DNA from: Capitulum mitella
Lineage: Eukaryota > Arthropoda > Thecostraca > Pollicipedomorpha > Pollicipedidae
Direction of reading: 5' to 3'
DNA length: 64,000 bases
NCBI GenBank assembly: GCA_030062745.1
Contig: CP099850.1
Coordinates: 8,809,538 to 8,873,537, forward strand
Shown here: positions 25,518 to 36,750 of the stretch, piece by piece
How positions within the stretch are numbered: the stretch's first letter is position 1
How the letters are laid out: each line of letters opens with the position of its first letter
Translations under genes and position numbers: made by a program
Notes under the pieces: generated by a model
What the model saw: the letters and a program-made list of their open reading frames with translations, nothing else
Told to the model about the DNA's origin: nothing
The model's database searches: none

Positions 25518-28060
25518 GGCGAACCAAGATGCGGCTTTTTCTCATGTCTTCCATTGCCTATTCTTTTGTGGATACTATGAGTACGAAAAATACGAAAAAA
25601 TCAGATCAGTTCGATGAGGCCTCCATCCCGCGCACTGAGTTCGAAGATTCCACATACACATATTCACACCTTAGATTATGAGTTACGCGGGATTCCGACA
25701 TTCATACCTTCAAGGCTTACTGTGGTGGCAACGAGCGAATATTTAATGAATTTTGGTAACTATTTCTAGAGAGGATGTCACCCGCGGGCGTGACAGGAAA
25801 GTGGTGGGGGGCTCTGGGGGACCATGTCCTTGGGTGGCCGCTCCCCCCGGGGACACGTGCAACCACGGAATTAGTACATAGCGTCGTTTTTTGGGGCTGA
25901 ACGTCCTGTCTGCTTGTCGTGGTTGTCGCAGTCCCTCCTCAACATGGAAAATCATGGTGATCCCCATTTTCAAGGGTTTTCATCAGGAAAGGAGCACATT
26001 AAAGCAGAAGCACAGGGGCACTTCTTCTCAGTTACGGAAATGCATTTAAGTCGCATTGGCAGGATATCGATTTACTGATTCATTGACCTAGCAGTTGGCA
26101 CGTTGCTGTAGGAGTCTGATTCCATGCATCATCGTCTTCTTGTTGAAGTTCTTTACTGCCTCCTGTGCAGCTCCACGCCGTGTTCAAGCTTTCCTCGCAG
26201 CTCATCAGACGTCGTCAGGACGGGCGCGTATTCCTGAATAAGTTGGTGGAGTGGTATTATGAGTGTTCCATAGCTGTGGAGAAGTGCCTCAGGGTTTCTG
26301 CTTAACCCTATTCCCGGCAGGGGGGGCGGAATCCGCCCCCCCTCGGGTTTTTTGCTTGCCAATTCCAGGCTTTTTGACGCAGCTTCACGAAACTTGGTGA
26401 CTTTTCCTAGCTATTCCTTCTACGTGCCGTGACAAAATTTCGAAATTCTATTTTGCTCAGGGGCGGAGCCAGGCAACGTTTTTGGGAGGCACCTCAGGTC
26501 ATTTTTGGCCATGTTGAGGGTAAAAGGAAAATGGCTGCCAAAAACAGAATTTTTAAGATAGAACTTAAAACTTTATATGAATATATAGCTAAATAGTTGG
26601 GCAATGTGCATATGTAATTTTGTTTATCTGAGGTCACTTTACAAGGTCAGGTCAAGGTCAAAAGTTAAAATTTGTTTTTTCGCAATAATTTCGGCGCTGT
26701 TTTTTCAAATGCCAAACCCGGAATATATATGACGTAGAAAGATGCCCTCTACTTGTGTACCAAGTTTCAGCTTGATATCAGGTCAGGTCACGGAGCTATG
26801 ACCTAAAATGTCAATGCACGTACCCTATATCGCAAAAGCCAAAAAATGAATTTTTTGGAATAGAGTGAATTTAATCGATTAAAAACGTTTACAGATAATA
26901 CTGAATGCACACAACATCATTCCAGGTGACCCCAAGGTCACTGGAGGTCATTTAAGGTCAAAGGTCACAAGTTGATCTGAGAAACGTGTGACCATGACAG
27001 TTCCCCCTTTTTTATGTCCCTGGCACCGCCTATGCTAACATTATACAAACATTGTAATGCGATTTGTACTTCTTTAGCATAACATGACTAGCAGAAGCTA
27101 AAAAAGTGTTTTGGCCTCTTTTGTTCATTCCGTTATTGGAAAACTAATCCCCCTATTTTTGAAACCCTGTGAACGCCCATGAATTTTCTCAAAATTTCAA
27201 ATTGCATACCCATGATAAAAGCCCTATCCATAATCTCTCGATTGATGCCAGTTTCGTCGAAATCGGTCCATAAACAACGGAGTTATAAGAAGTCAAAAAG
27301 TACCCCCCATTTTGACATTTTTGCCTCCCTGTATTCACAAATTTCAAAATTTTGAAAATTTCTTTTTATAAAAATGTAGTTCACGTCACGGCAAATCGAT
27401 TGCCGTTTGTTGCGATAAAATCGGATAAGTAGTTCTCGAGATCTCAGAGGGGGGCCGAATCCGCCCCCCCCCCCTGCCGGGAATCGGCCATACCGTCTAG
27501 CCCTCCGGGAATAGGGTTAAATATATTCTCTGTTCTGATGGAAACCTTTGAAAATGGGCACCAGGATTTTCCATGATGAAGATGAGGGACTGCAACAACC
27601 GCTGGGGGGAGGGATGGAGAACCCCAGTGGTGGAAGAGGGAGACAGGACAAGAAGACAGGACGTTCAGTTGTGGAAAACGACGCTCTGTACTAATGCCGT
27701 TTCCCGCCCGTGTACGGCTGCACTTGCCTGTGGGGGAGCAGCTACCCCGGGGGCGGTCAGCCCCTCCCCCCCCCCTCGCTACGCCCGCTGGTGGCTCCCT
27801 TCTAGAAGCACGTGTTCAAATTGATTAAATGTTTGCTTATTGCCACCAAATTAGGGTTTGCAGACCCGAATGGCCGAGTCCCGTGTATCTCGTAACGTAG
27901 TGTATATATGGAATCTTTGAACTCAGAGCTCGGGATGAAGGTCTCGTCGAACTGATCTGATTTTTTTTCATTTTTTTGTATTCGTACAGATTCATTCATA
28001 GTCTTACCCACATGAGAACAGGTAATGGACGATGTGAGAAAAGATGCATTCTGGTTCGCC
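25518..28060. mobile_element. Fold-back (long inverted repeat) element with a nested piggyBac-like insertion
   Basis: The two ends are long inverted repeats. The left arm (25,518 to about 26,038) aligns with the reverse complement of the right arm (28,060 down to about 26,265), starting with GGCGAACCA at both outer ends. Matching landmarks include SATCAGATCAGTTCGAYGAG, TTTCTAGA and ATGGAAAATC. The right arm is interrupted by the TTAA-flanked element at 26,306-27,516. At the equivalent place the left arm has a single TTAA (25,999-26,002), that is, the empty site. Without that insertion the element is about 1.33 kb: two arms of about 0.52-0.58 kb and a spacer of about 0.2 kb. Its flanks carry a degenerate shared stretch of about 9 bases (GAGAGTGAT versus AGAGGATAG), compatible with a target duplication of MULE or fold-back type. 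No transposase is encoded. Confidence 0.8.
26306..27516 (-). mobile_element. piggyBac-like non-autonomous element (MITE-type), copy 2, inverted
   Basis: A 1,211-bp inverted relative of the element at 23,058-24,262, with the same CCCTATTCCCGG / CCGGGAATAGGG ends and TTAA on both sides (26,302-26,305 and 27,517-27,520). Internal landmarks match copy 1 in reverse complement, including the G-tract palindromes near both ends, GGGGCGGAGCCAGGCAACG and GTTCCCCCTTTTTTATGTCC. The copies differ by scattered substitutions and small indels. It sits inside the right arm of the fold-back element, so it inserted later. It is non-coding and carries TCAAGGTCA at 26,652-26,660. Confidence 0.88.
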
Positions 28061-28440
28061 CTAGAGGATAGTGTTGTGGTGTTCGCTCGTGTGCGTCTTC
28101 TGGGGCCCCCTCTTGCAGGTGCTTGGTCAAGCGCCGAAGGGAGTCGTAGTCCTTAAACTGGCGTAGTCCATCTGGCGGGTCGCACAGTCTCCTGCTAAAC
28201 ATATGTAACGGTAAACGACATTGGTCTGACTGAGCGTTGACTGAGTCTGGCTCTTTATGACCAATAAGGACGTTTTGGGGTTTTGTACTAAATCACAAGT
28301 CTAAGTTTTGTCCGACGTTGGTTGGCCTGCAGTCGTCTCAGTATGGCACGGATAATCTGTTCACCCATTCTCCAGGCAGAGAAACAACATTTTTGCAATA
28401 CACCTCTATGTTCTCAATGACATGTCGCTGACATGACTCA
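28061..28440 (-). mobile_element. Penelope-like element fragment, 5' part (split copy)
   Basis: On the minus strand this aligns along its whole length with 31,148-31,540. Shared DNA landmarks include TCTGCCTGGAGAA, TACTGAGAC, ACTGCAGGCC, TTGGTCATAAAGA and GACCAAGCACCTG. The protein frame gives 'DYDSLRRLTKHLQEGAPE' and 'RTPQH', which fit the LSRRLTKHLQ block of the GIY-YIG endonuclease domain of Penelope-like elements. It is separated from its continuation (25,315-25,517) by the fold-back element. No intact frame remains. Confidence 0.65.
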
Positions 28441-28980
28441 TTGTCTTTGGATATAGTACACCGTTATGTCTCACTAACATGGCTCGGAGCACTTTCACGA
28501 AAGTTCTCCGAGTCAGCAAACATTACCTGAGGGGGTTTACACGGCATAGTCAGAATCGAAATTCCAACACGCATTATTCACAAGTGCTTGGAAAAACTGT
28601 ATCAAACTCTCAATCCACGAGATGCCACGACGAGCAGTTCTTAACACGCGCACTGGAAAGTGGGGTCTTTCTGTGTTCCCCCTCGCCAGTTTGTCTTGGA
28701 AGTCTCGAGAACGAATCTGAGCTGGCTGCTTTTAATTTGCGACATTTATGGCAGTGGAATAACTCGTCGATTGACGCAGAAAAATCGAAAATCGACCGGA
28801 CATTTTTGAAGTCTGAAGCATTTGAAATCAAGCAAACATAACGAAAATAACAGTTGTCGCTAACAGAATGAAAACTTTGTGAAAGGACTAGCGTTCTGTC
28901 TAAGATTGCCGCTTGAACACAATTAGGCGACGTCATTCGGGCTAAGTGATGGATGTACCAAGACTAAAGCAATGGTCAAT
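28441..28980. other. Intergenic DNA
   Basis: A 120-codon plus frame at 28,479-28,841 and an overlapping 108-codon minus frame show no domain I recognise. Nothing else can be supported here. Confidence 0.4.
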
Positions 28981-29410
28981 AAGGGTCAAGATCGTCAAAG
29001 GTCAAGGTCAACCAGCTTGTGACCTGATCCAGATTTGCTTTGCAACATGTCGGTTTGTATGAAATATGCATTCAGAGACCCTAATAAAAACACGTTTGCG
29101 CACACTGATACGTTTACATGTACCAGGGTAAGTGAAGGTCGAGGTCATCAACGGTTAATGTCAAATATCTTGTGACCTAGTCCAGATTTTCTTTGCGACG
29201 TGTCGATTTGTATGAAATATGCGTTCGTAGAACTCTAATAAAATAGCACGTGCGCTCACATGGATACGCCTATATATACGAGGGTCAGTGCAGGTCAAGG
29301 TCATCAAAGGTCAAGAGCAACCATTTTGTGACCTGTTCCAGATTTGCTTTGCAATATGTCGATCTGTATGAAATATGCATTCAAAGACTCTACTAAAATA
29401 CGTTTGGCAC
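28981..29410. repeat. Tandem repeat, about 155-bp unit, three copies, rich in AGGTCA half-sites
   Basis: The core GTGACCTRRTCCAGATTT recurs at 29,019, 29,172 and 29,328 (spacings 153 and 156). Each time it is followed by TTTGCRAYRTGTCG, TATGAAATATGC and CTCTAATAAAA-like blocks, and preceded by AGGTCAAGGTCA-type hexamer pairs. TCAAGGTCA is perfect at 29,002-29,010 and 29,295-29,303. The third unit decays into a CATA-rich tract. Confidence 0.85.
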
Positions 29411-29465
29411 ATTGAGACTCACATGTATGTACATGTATACATATACATACATACATACATGTAAA
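29411..29465. repeat. (CATA)n / (CATG)n microsatellite
   Basis: ACATGTATGTACATGTATAC followed by several CATA units directly downstream of the 155-bp tandem repeat. Confidence 0.85.
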
Positions 29466-31147
29466 CGCTAGAAGTGACCAAATGGACCGATGTTGGCTAC
29501 CTTCAGTGAAAATACGCAAAAAGATGCATGTAGCGCCCTCATTTACATTCAAGCTATCCCATGTTGCTCGAAATCTGATCTGCAAAAGATGAAAAAAATA
29601 ACACCATAGCAGGTGTGTGGTTTCCTACCACTTTGTGGATGCCACGGCGCCCATGAAATGCAAATAGGCACCCTCAATGCGACTTGGGCCCCCACAACTT
29701 AAAGTATGTTTAGGTATTCATATATAATTATGTTCTCAGGCCCATGACGTTAACCACCTAAAATCGGCTTTATCAGCAACAATCGAAACTTATTCACTCG
29801 ATAGTCACCCACCACTTGGTTCCCCCCCCCCACCATCGAAGTAAAACTGTGTCAAGCTGGGTCCTGGAGCAAAGCCCCCCGTTAAAAGGAATGCATTAAC
29901 TCAAATCGTGATTCTAAACGATACACGTACGATTGAAGAGGACATTTTCATCAATCGAAGTGTATGTACCATTCATTCTTGCCAACTCGCTCTGCTTAGC
30001 TCACATTTTACTGGGGTACGCTGGCTGCTAGTCCAACTTTAATCTATTTACCTCAGTTCCTTTTCGCCACTAAAATCACCAATAAAACGTGTTAGTGTAT
30101 CCTTAGCCTCAGCGACGTCGGAGCTGGCAGCAGCTGACGAACACCAATATTATGAAGGCGGCTATCATGGATTCAGGTAAGGACCACTGCATTGCCATGA
30201 ATTAGTCCCACAGGTATGCATTACATGAATAAGTCGAAATGTGTTATTGCTTCTTGTCAAAACAATGGTCGCTGCCGTTTATAAATGCGTCTGGCACAGC
30301 AAGGCAGAGTGCTGGGTAAGCATCGGGTGCGTCCAAGGTACACCCACTTATTTTCTGCTCACTGATTGGTTTCTTTCTCTGGTACTTTGTTACTGTACTT
30401 GGCGTACCGATAGCACTGTCGATAAATAAATTAACTAAAATGAGTGAAATATTGGTTTAAGATGATCATAAATGTTACCCGGAATGTGTTTCTAGCATAC
30501 CGAAAAAAGCGGATACATTCCCTCGAAGAATATCGCCACCCCAAAGCCATCCATGATTTACATAGCACTTCCTTGTGTAATTTACCTCCCGTAATACCTT
30601 TCCATTCATTTCTTTGAACACCATGCATAAACGCCTGTCACGATCCCGTTCCCCCGTCGATATGCAATATACTGATGTCTCCATATGCCTTTTGGGCACC
30701 CACAACCATTTCGAAAAAACACATCCATGCACCATAGGTCAATGACCTGACATGACTTCGGCCCGAAATCTCCAGTCAAAACGTCAAATGAATGGAAGTT
30801 GTATTCCACGTTTAAACGCTCAAACAAACACCCTTTTTCCGTTTCGTTCGAAAAGTTGTACGGAATACGGCCCGAGAAAGTGTCTAAAGTTGACCTTTTC
30901 CCCATCAGACCTTATTTATTTCCCCATCACCCCACCAGATCTTAAAGGTATTGACCTAGGGTCGTGACAATTGCATACAATGTAAATTGTTATAGCCCAA
31001 ACCTGTCCATAAAATTTCATGTCTTTAGCTCTTTCCGCTTCCGAGATTGGAAGGGGGGGGGGTTTGTGCCTCCTTCCAGCGCGCATAAGCGCGAAACCCC
31101 CTTTCACTGCGCGGGTTTCTAGCCCTCCTCACATATGCGCCGATGGC
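29466..31147. other. Intergenic DNA
   Basis: No recognisable gene. A patch at about 30,900-31,140 (a G-tract near 31,055, CGCGCATAAGCGCG and short GC-rich pieces) reads like another dispersed repeat and leads directly into the Penelope-like fragment. It could be the 5' end of the same insertion. Confidence 0.4.
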
Positions 31148-31695
31148 ACTCATTGCCAGCGCCATTTCAATGAGAACATAAAAGTGTCCTACAAAAATAA
31201 TCGTACCTCTGCCTGGAGAACGGATGAGGTCATCCGTGACATACTGAGACCCCACTGCAGGCCATCCAGCATCGGCCAAAACCTTAGACCTACGATTTGT
31301 TACAAGAACCCTAAAACGCCCTCATTGGTCATAAAGAATGACCATAGCCAGACCCAGTCAGTGCTCTATCAGAACAATGTCGTGTACCGTAACACATGCT
31401 TAGCCGGGGACTGAGCGACCTGTCAGGTGCACTTCATCGGTTTGACGCCTACGACTCTCAGTCGGCGCTTCACCAAGCACCTGTAAAAGGGAGCCCAAAA
31501 GACATACGCGCGAACACCAGAACACCACTCTCATTGGGAACATGCTCACATCAAAGACGATCGCACTTATGCGCAGTACAGACCGCGAGTGGCTCACAAC
31601 ACTTGAGGCAATTTTTATCAGAGACACTGCACCAACATCAAAGTACAAAACAAGCATCTTACACAGCCAGCTCTTTACAACACACAATTAGTTAA
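31148..31695 (+). mobile_element. Penelope-like element fragment with degraded GIY-YIG endonuclease domain
   Basis: Across plus-strand frames this gives 'NNVVYRNTC', 'GDCATCQVHFIGLTPTTLSR', 'RRFTKHLQKG' and 'LEAIFIRDTAPTS' in order. That order fits the C-terminal GIY-YIG endonuclease module of Penelope-like retroelements (VVY-C, YIGLT-TTLSRRL, LE-LYI blocks). A stop codon falls after TKHL, and frames shift before and after, so it is non-functional. The reverse transcriptase part is missing. It is the uninterrupted relative of the copy at 25,315-28,440, which is split by the fold-back element. Confidence 0.75.
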
Positions 31696-31995
31696 GCAGG
31701 ACGGTGACTGAAAACAAATTAGTAAGGAGTCCGTAGAGCTTCTGTTGTCGCGAAAGCGTGCATGAAAATTTGTCAAGCGATGACATTTTGATACCACACA
31801 TGTATCATAGACTGAAAGTTTTGTCGTGGTAATGAACTTAGGCTAGTTCAAATAGTCTACCAGTAAATGTCTAGCCGTAGAAATGTTTTACACAAACGTG
31901 CTAATAAAGACGTACGAATAATACGAAACCCTGAACAAACAAACCTGACACTGATCAATGCCCAATATGCTTCTGTGTTAAAAAAACAAGATATG

Positions 31996-31997
<2 letters not shown>
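31696..31997. other. Intergenic DNA
   Basis: About 300 AT-rich bases with only a 60-codon chance frame that runs into the AT microsatellite. I see nothing supportable. Confidence 0.4.
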
Positions 31998-32045
<48 letters not shown>

Positions 32046-32215
32046 CTAATATACATACAATAACATCTATATATAATAATTATATTATGTACATAATATA
32101 TATTATTATACAATAATATATATTTGTATAGCATACTTATATATATATATATACTTTTATACATATGCAAAAATATACTTTTATATATACATATACTTTA
32201 TACTTTTACATATCT
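31998..32215. repeat. (AT)n microsatellite and ATA-rich tract
   Basis: An uninterrupted (AT)n run at about 32,000-32,042 is followed by about 170 bases of almost pure A/T with ATAT, TATTATA and TACTTTTATA motifs. Confidence 0.95.
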
Positions 32216-34595
32216 ACATATAACCAATATAAGCAATATGAGGCGAAACAATATGAGGAGTGAAAAAGCGGTAATGTTGGCAAATTTAGGTCGTTAGTAT
32301 TCATGGGATTCCGCTGAAAAGACCAGGTTCCTTCGTTATTGCTACTTTCGGCTCTGCCGACAACGATTGCATAAAGCTCCCAAAGGCCTCCATAAAAGTG
32401 ACATCACAACAAAAGTCATCTTTTTTAGTTTATCATCGACTGACTGATATGCCCTGTGTGACATGGCATATTATGACATGACGGCATGACATGTTTTATA
32501 ATTGCGTGGCAAGTATGTTCAACTCTAAAGCATAATATCGTCATGCGGGGAGACAAGTCGTATTGTTGTGACTGGACCGTGTGTGGCATATCATTTCAAG
32601 GATAGTACGCACCCCGATCCTGTTTCACGTTACTTTAGAAATGCATTTATTTTGATGGACTGAAGAAATCGTTACAATTATAAGACCTTACACCTAACCT
32701 ACAACAGCTGTTAAGAAACTCGGATCAGTATTCAACATGGTGGCTTTATGCCTGTTATAAATGGGTTCATAGCATGTAACTTGGCGACATCCAATCGATC
32801 GGTCCGCCATGCAAATGGACAGCCGGCCTTGCAACACAGGTCTTCCTTAATGGTAATGAGTTATCGGCGACACATGTTTCAACCAAAAAATGTAAAGTAA
32901 TAAGATACTATTTTGTCAGTCCAACTTGGCATTTTATTTCACATTTTCGTGTCACAAAGCTAACATTCATGAGGATTATTCCACCGATACGGTTTAACCG
33001 TTTGATTCACACATGACTGCAATTCCTGCCAATTCCAGAGCATTCGGCACTCATTCGGCGTTTCCAGGTATTTAAGCATACCGTGAAAAAGCTAGAACAT
33101 TGAGCGTTAACGTTTTTTCTTGTCCATTTGTCTTGTAATTGCATCCCTTGTGGTGTCTTGTTTGCCTATCTTTTTTTCTTTATTCTTCTCTGTCGTAAAT
33201 CCCGAAGAAAAACACTTTTTGAACGGGTTTGAGCAAAATGTCTGGAATACATGCATATCTGCTGTAATTTTCCATGCTATCAGAATCATGCTAGCTTGCA
33301 ATAGATGCATGACCTTGGTGAAGTTATTGCTTCTGTTTTTATGTCTGTCTCGTTCCATAGCATGTACCCCACGGAAAATGAGACGGCGCGACTTGTCAAA
33401 GTAATGGTTTTAAACTTCGGTTTGTCTGTTTCTAATAGTCCTCGTAGTGTCATTGCAGTGGTGAATGTATGCTCACTCTCGTGGTTGCTCTAATTTATTC
33501 GACTGCAATAATCATCTCTGATTTGGTCGGCAAATAGCACAAACCACTTCAGAACTTGCGTGCGAAATTAGTTCAACAGTCCTTCTCATCGAATTTGGGT
33601 CGCTTTATTTTGCCATTTTTGAGTTTTAGTGATCTGTGCCATTTAGTGGTTTGTAATTTGTAATTTACTACTTCCGTGACGAACTTGCATGATGTGCTCG
33701 TTACGGCACTAATCATACACAGAACATTGAATCTAAAGTCACATTATAACTAACCTGTCACACCACAACATAACACATCACATAACAGTCACATCATAAC
33801 TAACTTCTATGATGCGCTAGTTATAACATAAACCATAAAGAGAACTGAGTCTCTGTCTGTGTGAATAGAACTTGCTCTGCTACAAGATATATTTCATGTA
33901 TGAAATATTGCGTACAGATTGTCTCAGGTCATAGTTACAGGCTGCTTGCAATAACATTCGGCTTAACGTGCAACATGACGGCGTCTCTTACAGAAGTGTT
34001 CACTCTTGTTCATATTTCAGACTGTTTAGATGGCGTTTCATGTCCTATGAAAATTAACAAGGGTTTAGGCGCCATGAGGTATCATGTATCATAAAGATAG
34101 GTATGGGTGCCCAGAGGGAAGAGTCTCCTAGAATGTCATAGCTGACAGGACAGTGAACCCAGCAATGTTTTGTGTGAATTCTGAGAAGGAAATGTAGCCC
34201 AAGATGCATGCGACTTCTAAAAATGCTAACATGGCCTTAAAAAATCGGTGTATTTCGCTATGATACCCTAAATACCTTAGAATATTATACAGACGTATTT
34301 GCTCTCTTAACTCCGTAAATATGTTGGGACAGGATTGCAGTTTTGTCGAATAAAGCATTGGCTTGACTATGATGATGTAAAAAAGCTGGGATGCAGAGTG
34401 ATGTGATGGCATGCACATTTTAATGCACATGCGTCCCCAAAATCATAAATTAAGTTACGCATGTGTTATCAGCTGAGAAATAAGTCTGTTGGGGTGCGGA
34501 CTATGCAGAATCGATGGCCTTTGCTGTTCTATTATCACCCATATCACCATTCCGTCCAGACACACGCCATAAAAACTCTCCTACGATACAAGACT
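32216..34595. other. AT-rich intergenic DNA with a short imperfect tandem duplication
   Basis: No recognisable gene. At about 33,685-33,860 a unit containing GATGYGCTMGTTA, AGTCACATYATAACTAAC and AGAACWYTGA is imperfectly repeated. The 94-codon plus frame at 33,120-33,404 contains a hydrophobic stretch of about 20 residues near its start, but there is no family match or splice context to support it. Confidence 0.45.
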
Positions 34596-36750
34596 TTTAT
34601 TCAAGCGATATCGATAGTAAAATTGTACAAGAACTCGACACGGCCACTCAAACACCCTCGCCAAGCGCACAAATGAGTCATCCCGCCGGGCCATCTGTCC
34701 GTTGGCCTGGCAACCGAGTATCTGGCAACTCTACCAACTAGAGCAAGCGTTGCTGGCGACAGCTGGCGCTGCAAGCCGCGCCGTGCGCCGCGTTTCCGCG
34801 AGCGTCGCCGCAAACTCCACCGGCCAGAACACAACAGCCGCCTGTCGAATGAAGAATCGGATCCTTTGCGTTGCAAGCAAAACGCAGACGAAAGAGGCTT
34901 TCGCTGAAACTTTCGTTCCACGGAGAATCACCGTGGGTAAGCATTGAACCCCGGTCCATGCTGTCGGAATCACTGTGACACCATTGCCCGATCACAGTCG
35001 ATCACTTGACCTTGTCTGACCTTGAAAAGGCCGATGATTGAGGTCGACATTAGATGTCCTCTTTCGCTCGCTCCCCTCTCATATGCAGCGTGGTTGCATT
35101 GACAATTAGACAGCGTTTGACACTGTTATCACCTGCCAGCTCTCACGTCCGTCCAGACTTCTCGTCAACGTCGGGTCGCTCAGGGTCACCGGTGGTCAAG
35201 GTCACCAAGGTCACGATGCCCGGGGGTGCCGCCCACGCGTGAAAAGTGAGCCTTTATAGCGCGGAAAGGTAATGAAATATCTTACAGTATGATACAACAA
35301 GCAGAATTCCGTCTGCCCTCCAGAATACCGATTGGCTCCGTTTCCGAGCGGACTTAGAAAATTACAAACCTCCCCATTGCCGCACGCACCTATATCTATA
35401 ACAGCAAGAAATAACACATAACAAACAACACACGGCGACGGCGGCGGCAGCCCCAGGGCGCCGATCGGCGGCAGTCCCGGCGCGCCGCGCCGCGCGTGAC
35501 CGGCGCCGGCAAACGAAGCGAGCGGCCGCAGAAAAGCAACGAATCGGAGAAGCGCGCTGCTGCGCCCTCGGCCGTCCCTGCCACTCAGACCCGTCCGCCT
35601 TTCTGACCGTGCGGCCAGTGCTCGCTACCCTGTTTGATTGATGCCAAGTGGTGGTTATTTACAATGCCAGTTTGATTGGGTTCTATGGGTGTGGCGGCGG
35701 CCGGCGCGGCGGCGGGCGCCGGCGGACCACCGGTCGGCCCGTCGCCGCGCCAGGCGACGGCCGACCGACGGCACCGCGCTGCGCCAGCTGATGTGGAGGC
35801 GCGAGAGGGGTGCCCCCCGCCTCTGGTCCTGTTTAGGAAGGGGCTTCACGGGTTTTGAGGAAGCACTCCGTCCCACCTCCTAGTCCTACTATGGTCCGAC
35901 GGGCGGTCGCTCTGCGCCCGCGGGTGGCGGCGGCGGTCACGGGGTCGCACGAGGTCACACAGACATCGGACAGTGACCCACACCGTCTCCGGTGGTGAGA
36001 TGACGTCAGAGGCTATTCTAACACGGAACATGGAGCTAGGCGAATACCCAAGTATGGCAGTCAACATTTAAACGTTCCATAGCTCAGTCAGTCCCAGGGA
36101 GGCAAAAGCGAGAAGGTAAACAACGTTGTGTTTTGGCCGCGCATCTCCGATGCAATTTTCATAAACATCCAAACTGATTGCTAGAACGGAACACCATGAA
36201 AAAATCACGGTGCAGAAGCAGCAATGAAAGATTAGGATCCTATTCGAGTGATTGACGTTCCACTGTAAAATCCATCCACAAATAGTGTCGCATGGATATA
36301 AAAGACGATTGTTATGTTCAACAACTATTGTAAAATATTTAACACATCGCGAGAAGGTTCATCATCGACAAAACTGTCAATGGCCAACAATGGAGGCCTA
36401 AATTTATCCAAGGGTGGCATGCACACGTCCACACAACAGCAATGAGGTATGTTGTTGGGTCGCTGAGGCGGCTCGCCGAATGTTGTGTGAGTCGGACCCC
36501 TGTTCGGGGCACCAAAGTCCCGGGACCCAGCCCAAATACCGTCCGTGACGGGGGCCCTGCGAGCAGGGACCCGGCGAGCCCGCCCGCGCCGCACGCGGCC
36601 GGGACGACCTAGCGTCTGCACAACGATAACAACAGCTCGGTAAACACCTCTACGGTATATGCAGAATGTACACACAGAGAGAACACCACACGGTTCCTAT
36701 CTGACGGCAGCGGCGACGGCGGCGGCGACGGCGGCGGCGGCCGGGTGCGT
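34596..36750 (-). other. rn: Probable 3' untranslated region of the rotund-like gene (end not fixed)
   Basis: The stop codon of the terminal coding exon lies at 36,751-36,753. Going downstream on the minus strand, the first AATAAA I can find is at 34,596-34,601 (TTTATT on the plus strand). That would give a 3' UTR of up to 2.15 kb. The block contains a (GCC)n stretch just after the stop, two CpG-rich stretches (about 35,420-35,950 and 36,470-36,610), a TGACGTCA at 36,001-36,008 and AGGTCA hexamers near 35,000-35,215. A variant poly(A) signal closer to the stop is possible, so the left boundary is a guess. A 116-codon minus frame at 36,325-36,675 has no domain. Confidence 0.3.
36705..36750. 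repeat. (GGC)n / (GAC) trinucleotide repeat just after the stop codon
   Basis: GGCAGCGGCGACGGCGGCGG-type repeats lie on the plus strand directly beyond the stop codon of the zinc-finger exon, so they fall in the 3' UTR of the gene. Confidence 0.85.

Noticed and set aside
28981..29410. CRISPR-like array of repeats with similar spacing
   Set aside because: Three diverged 155-bp tandem units in a eukaryotic genome. There are no short identical repeats with unique spacers.
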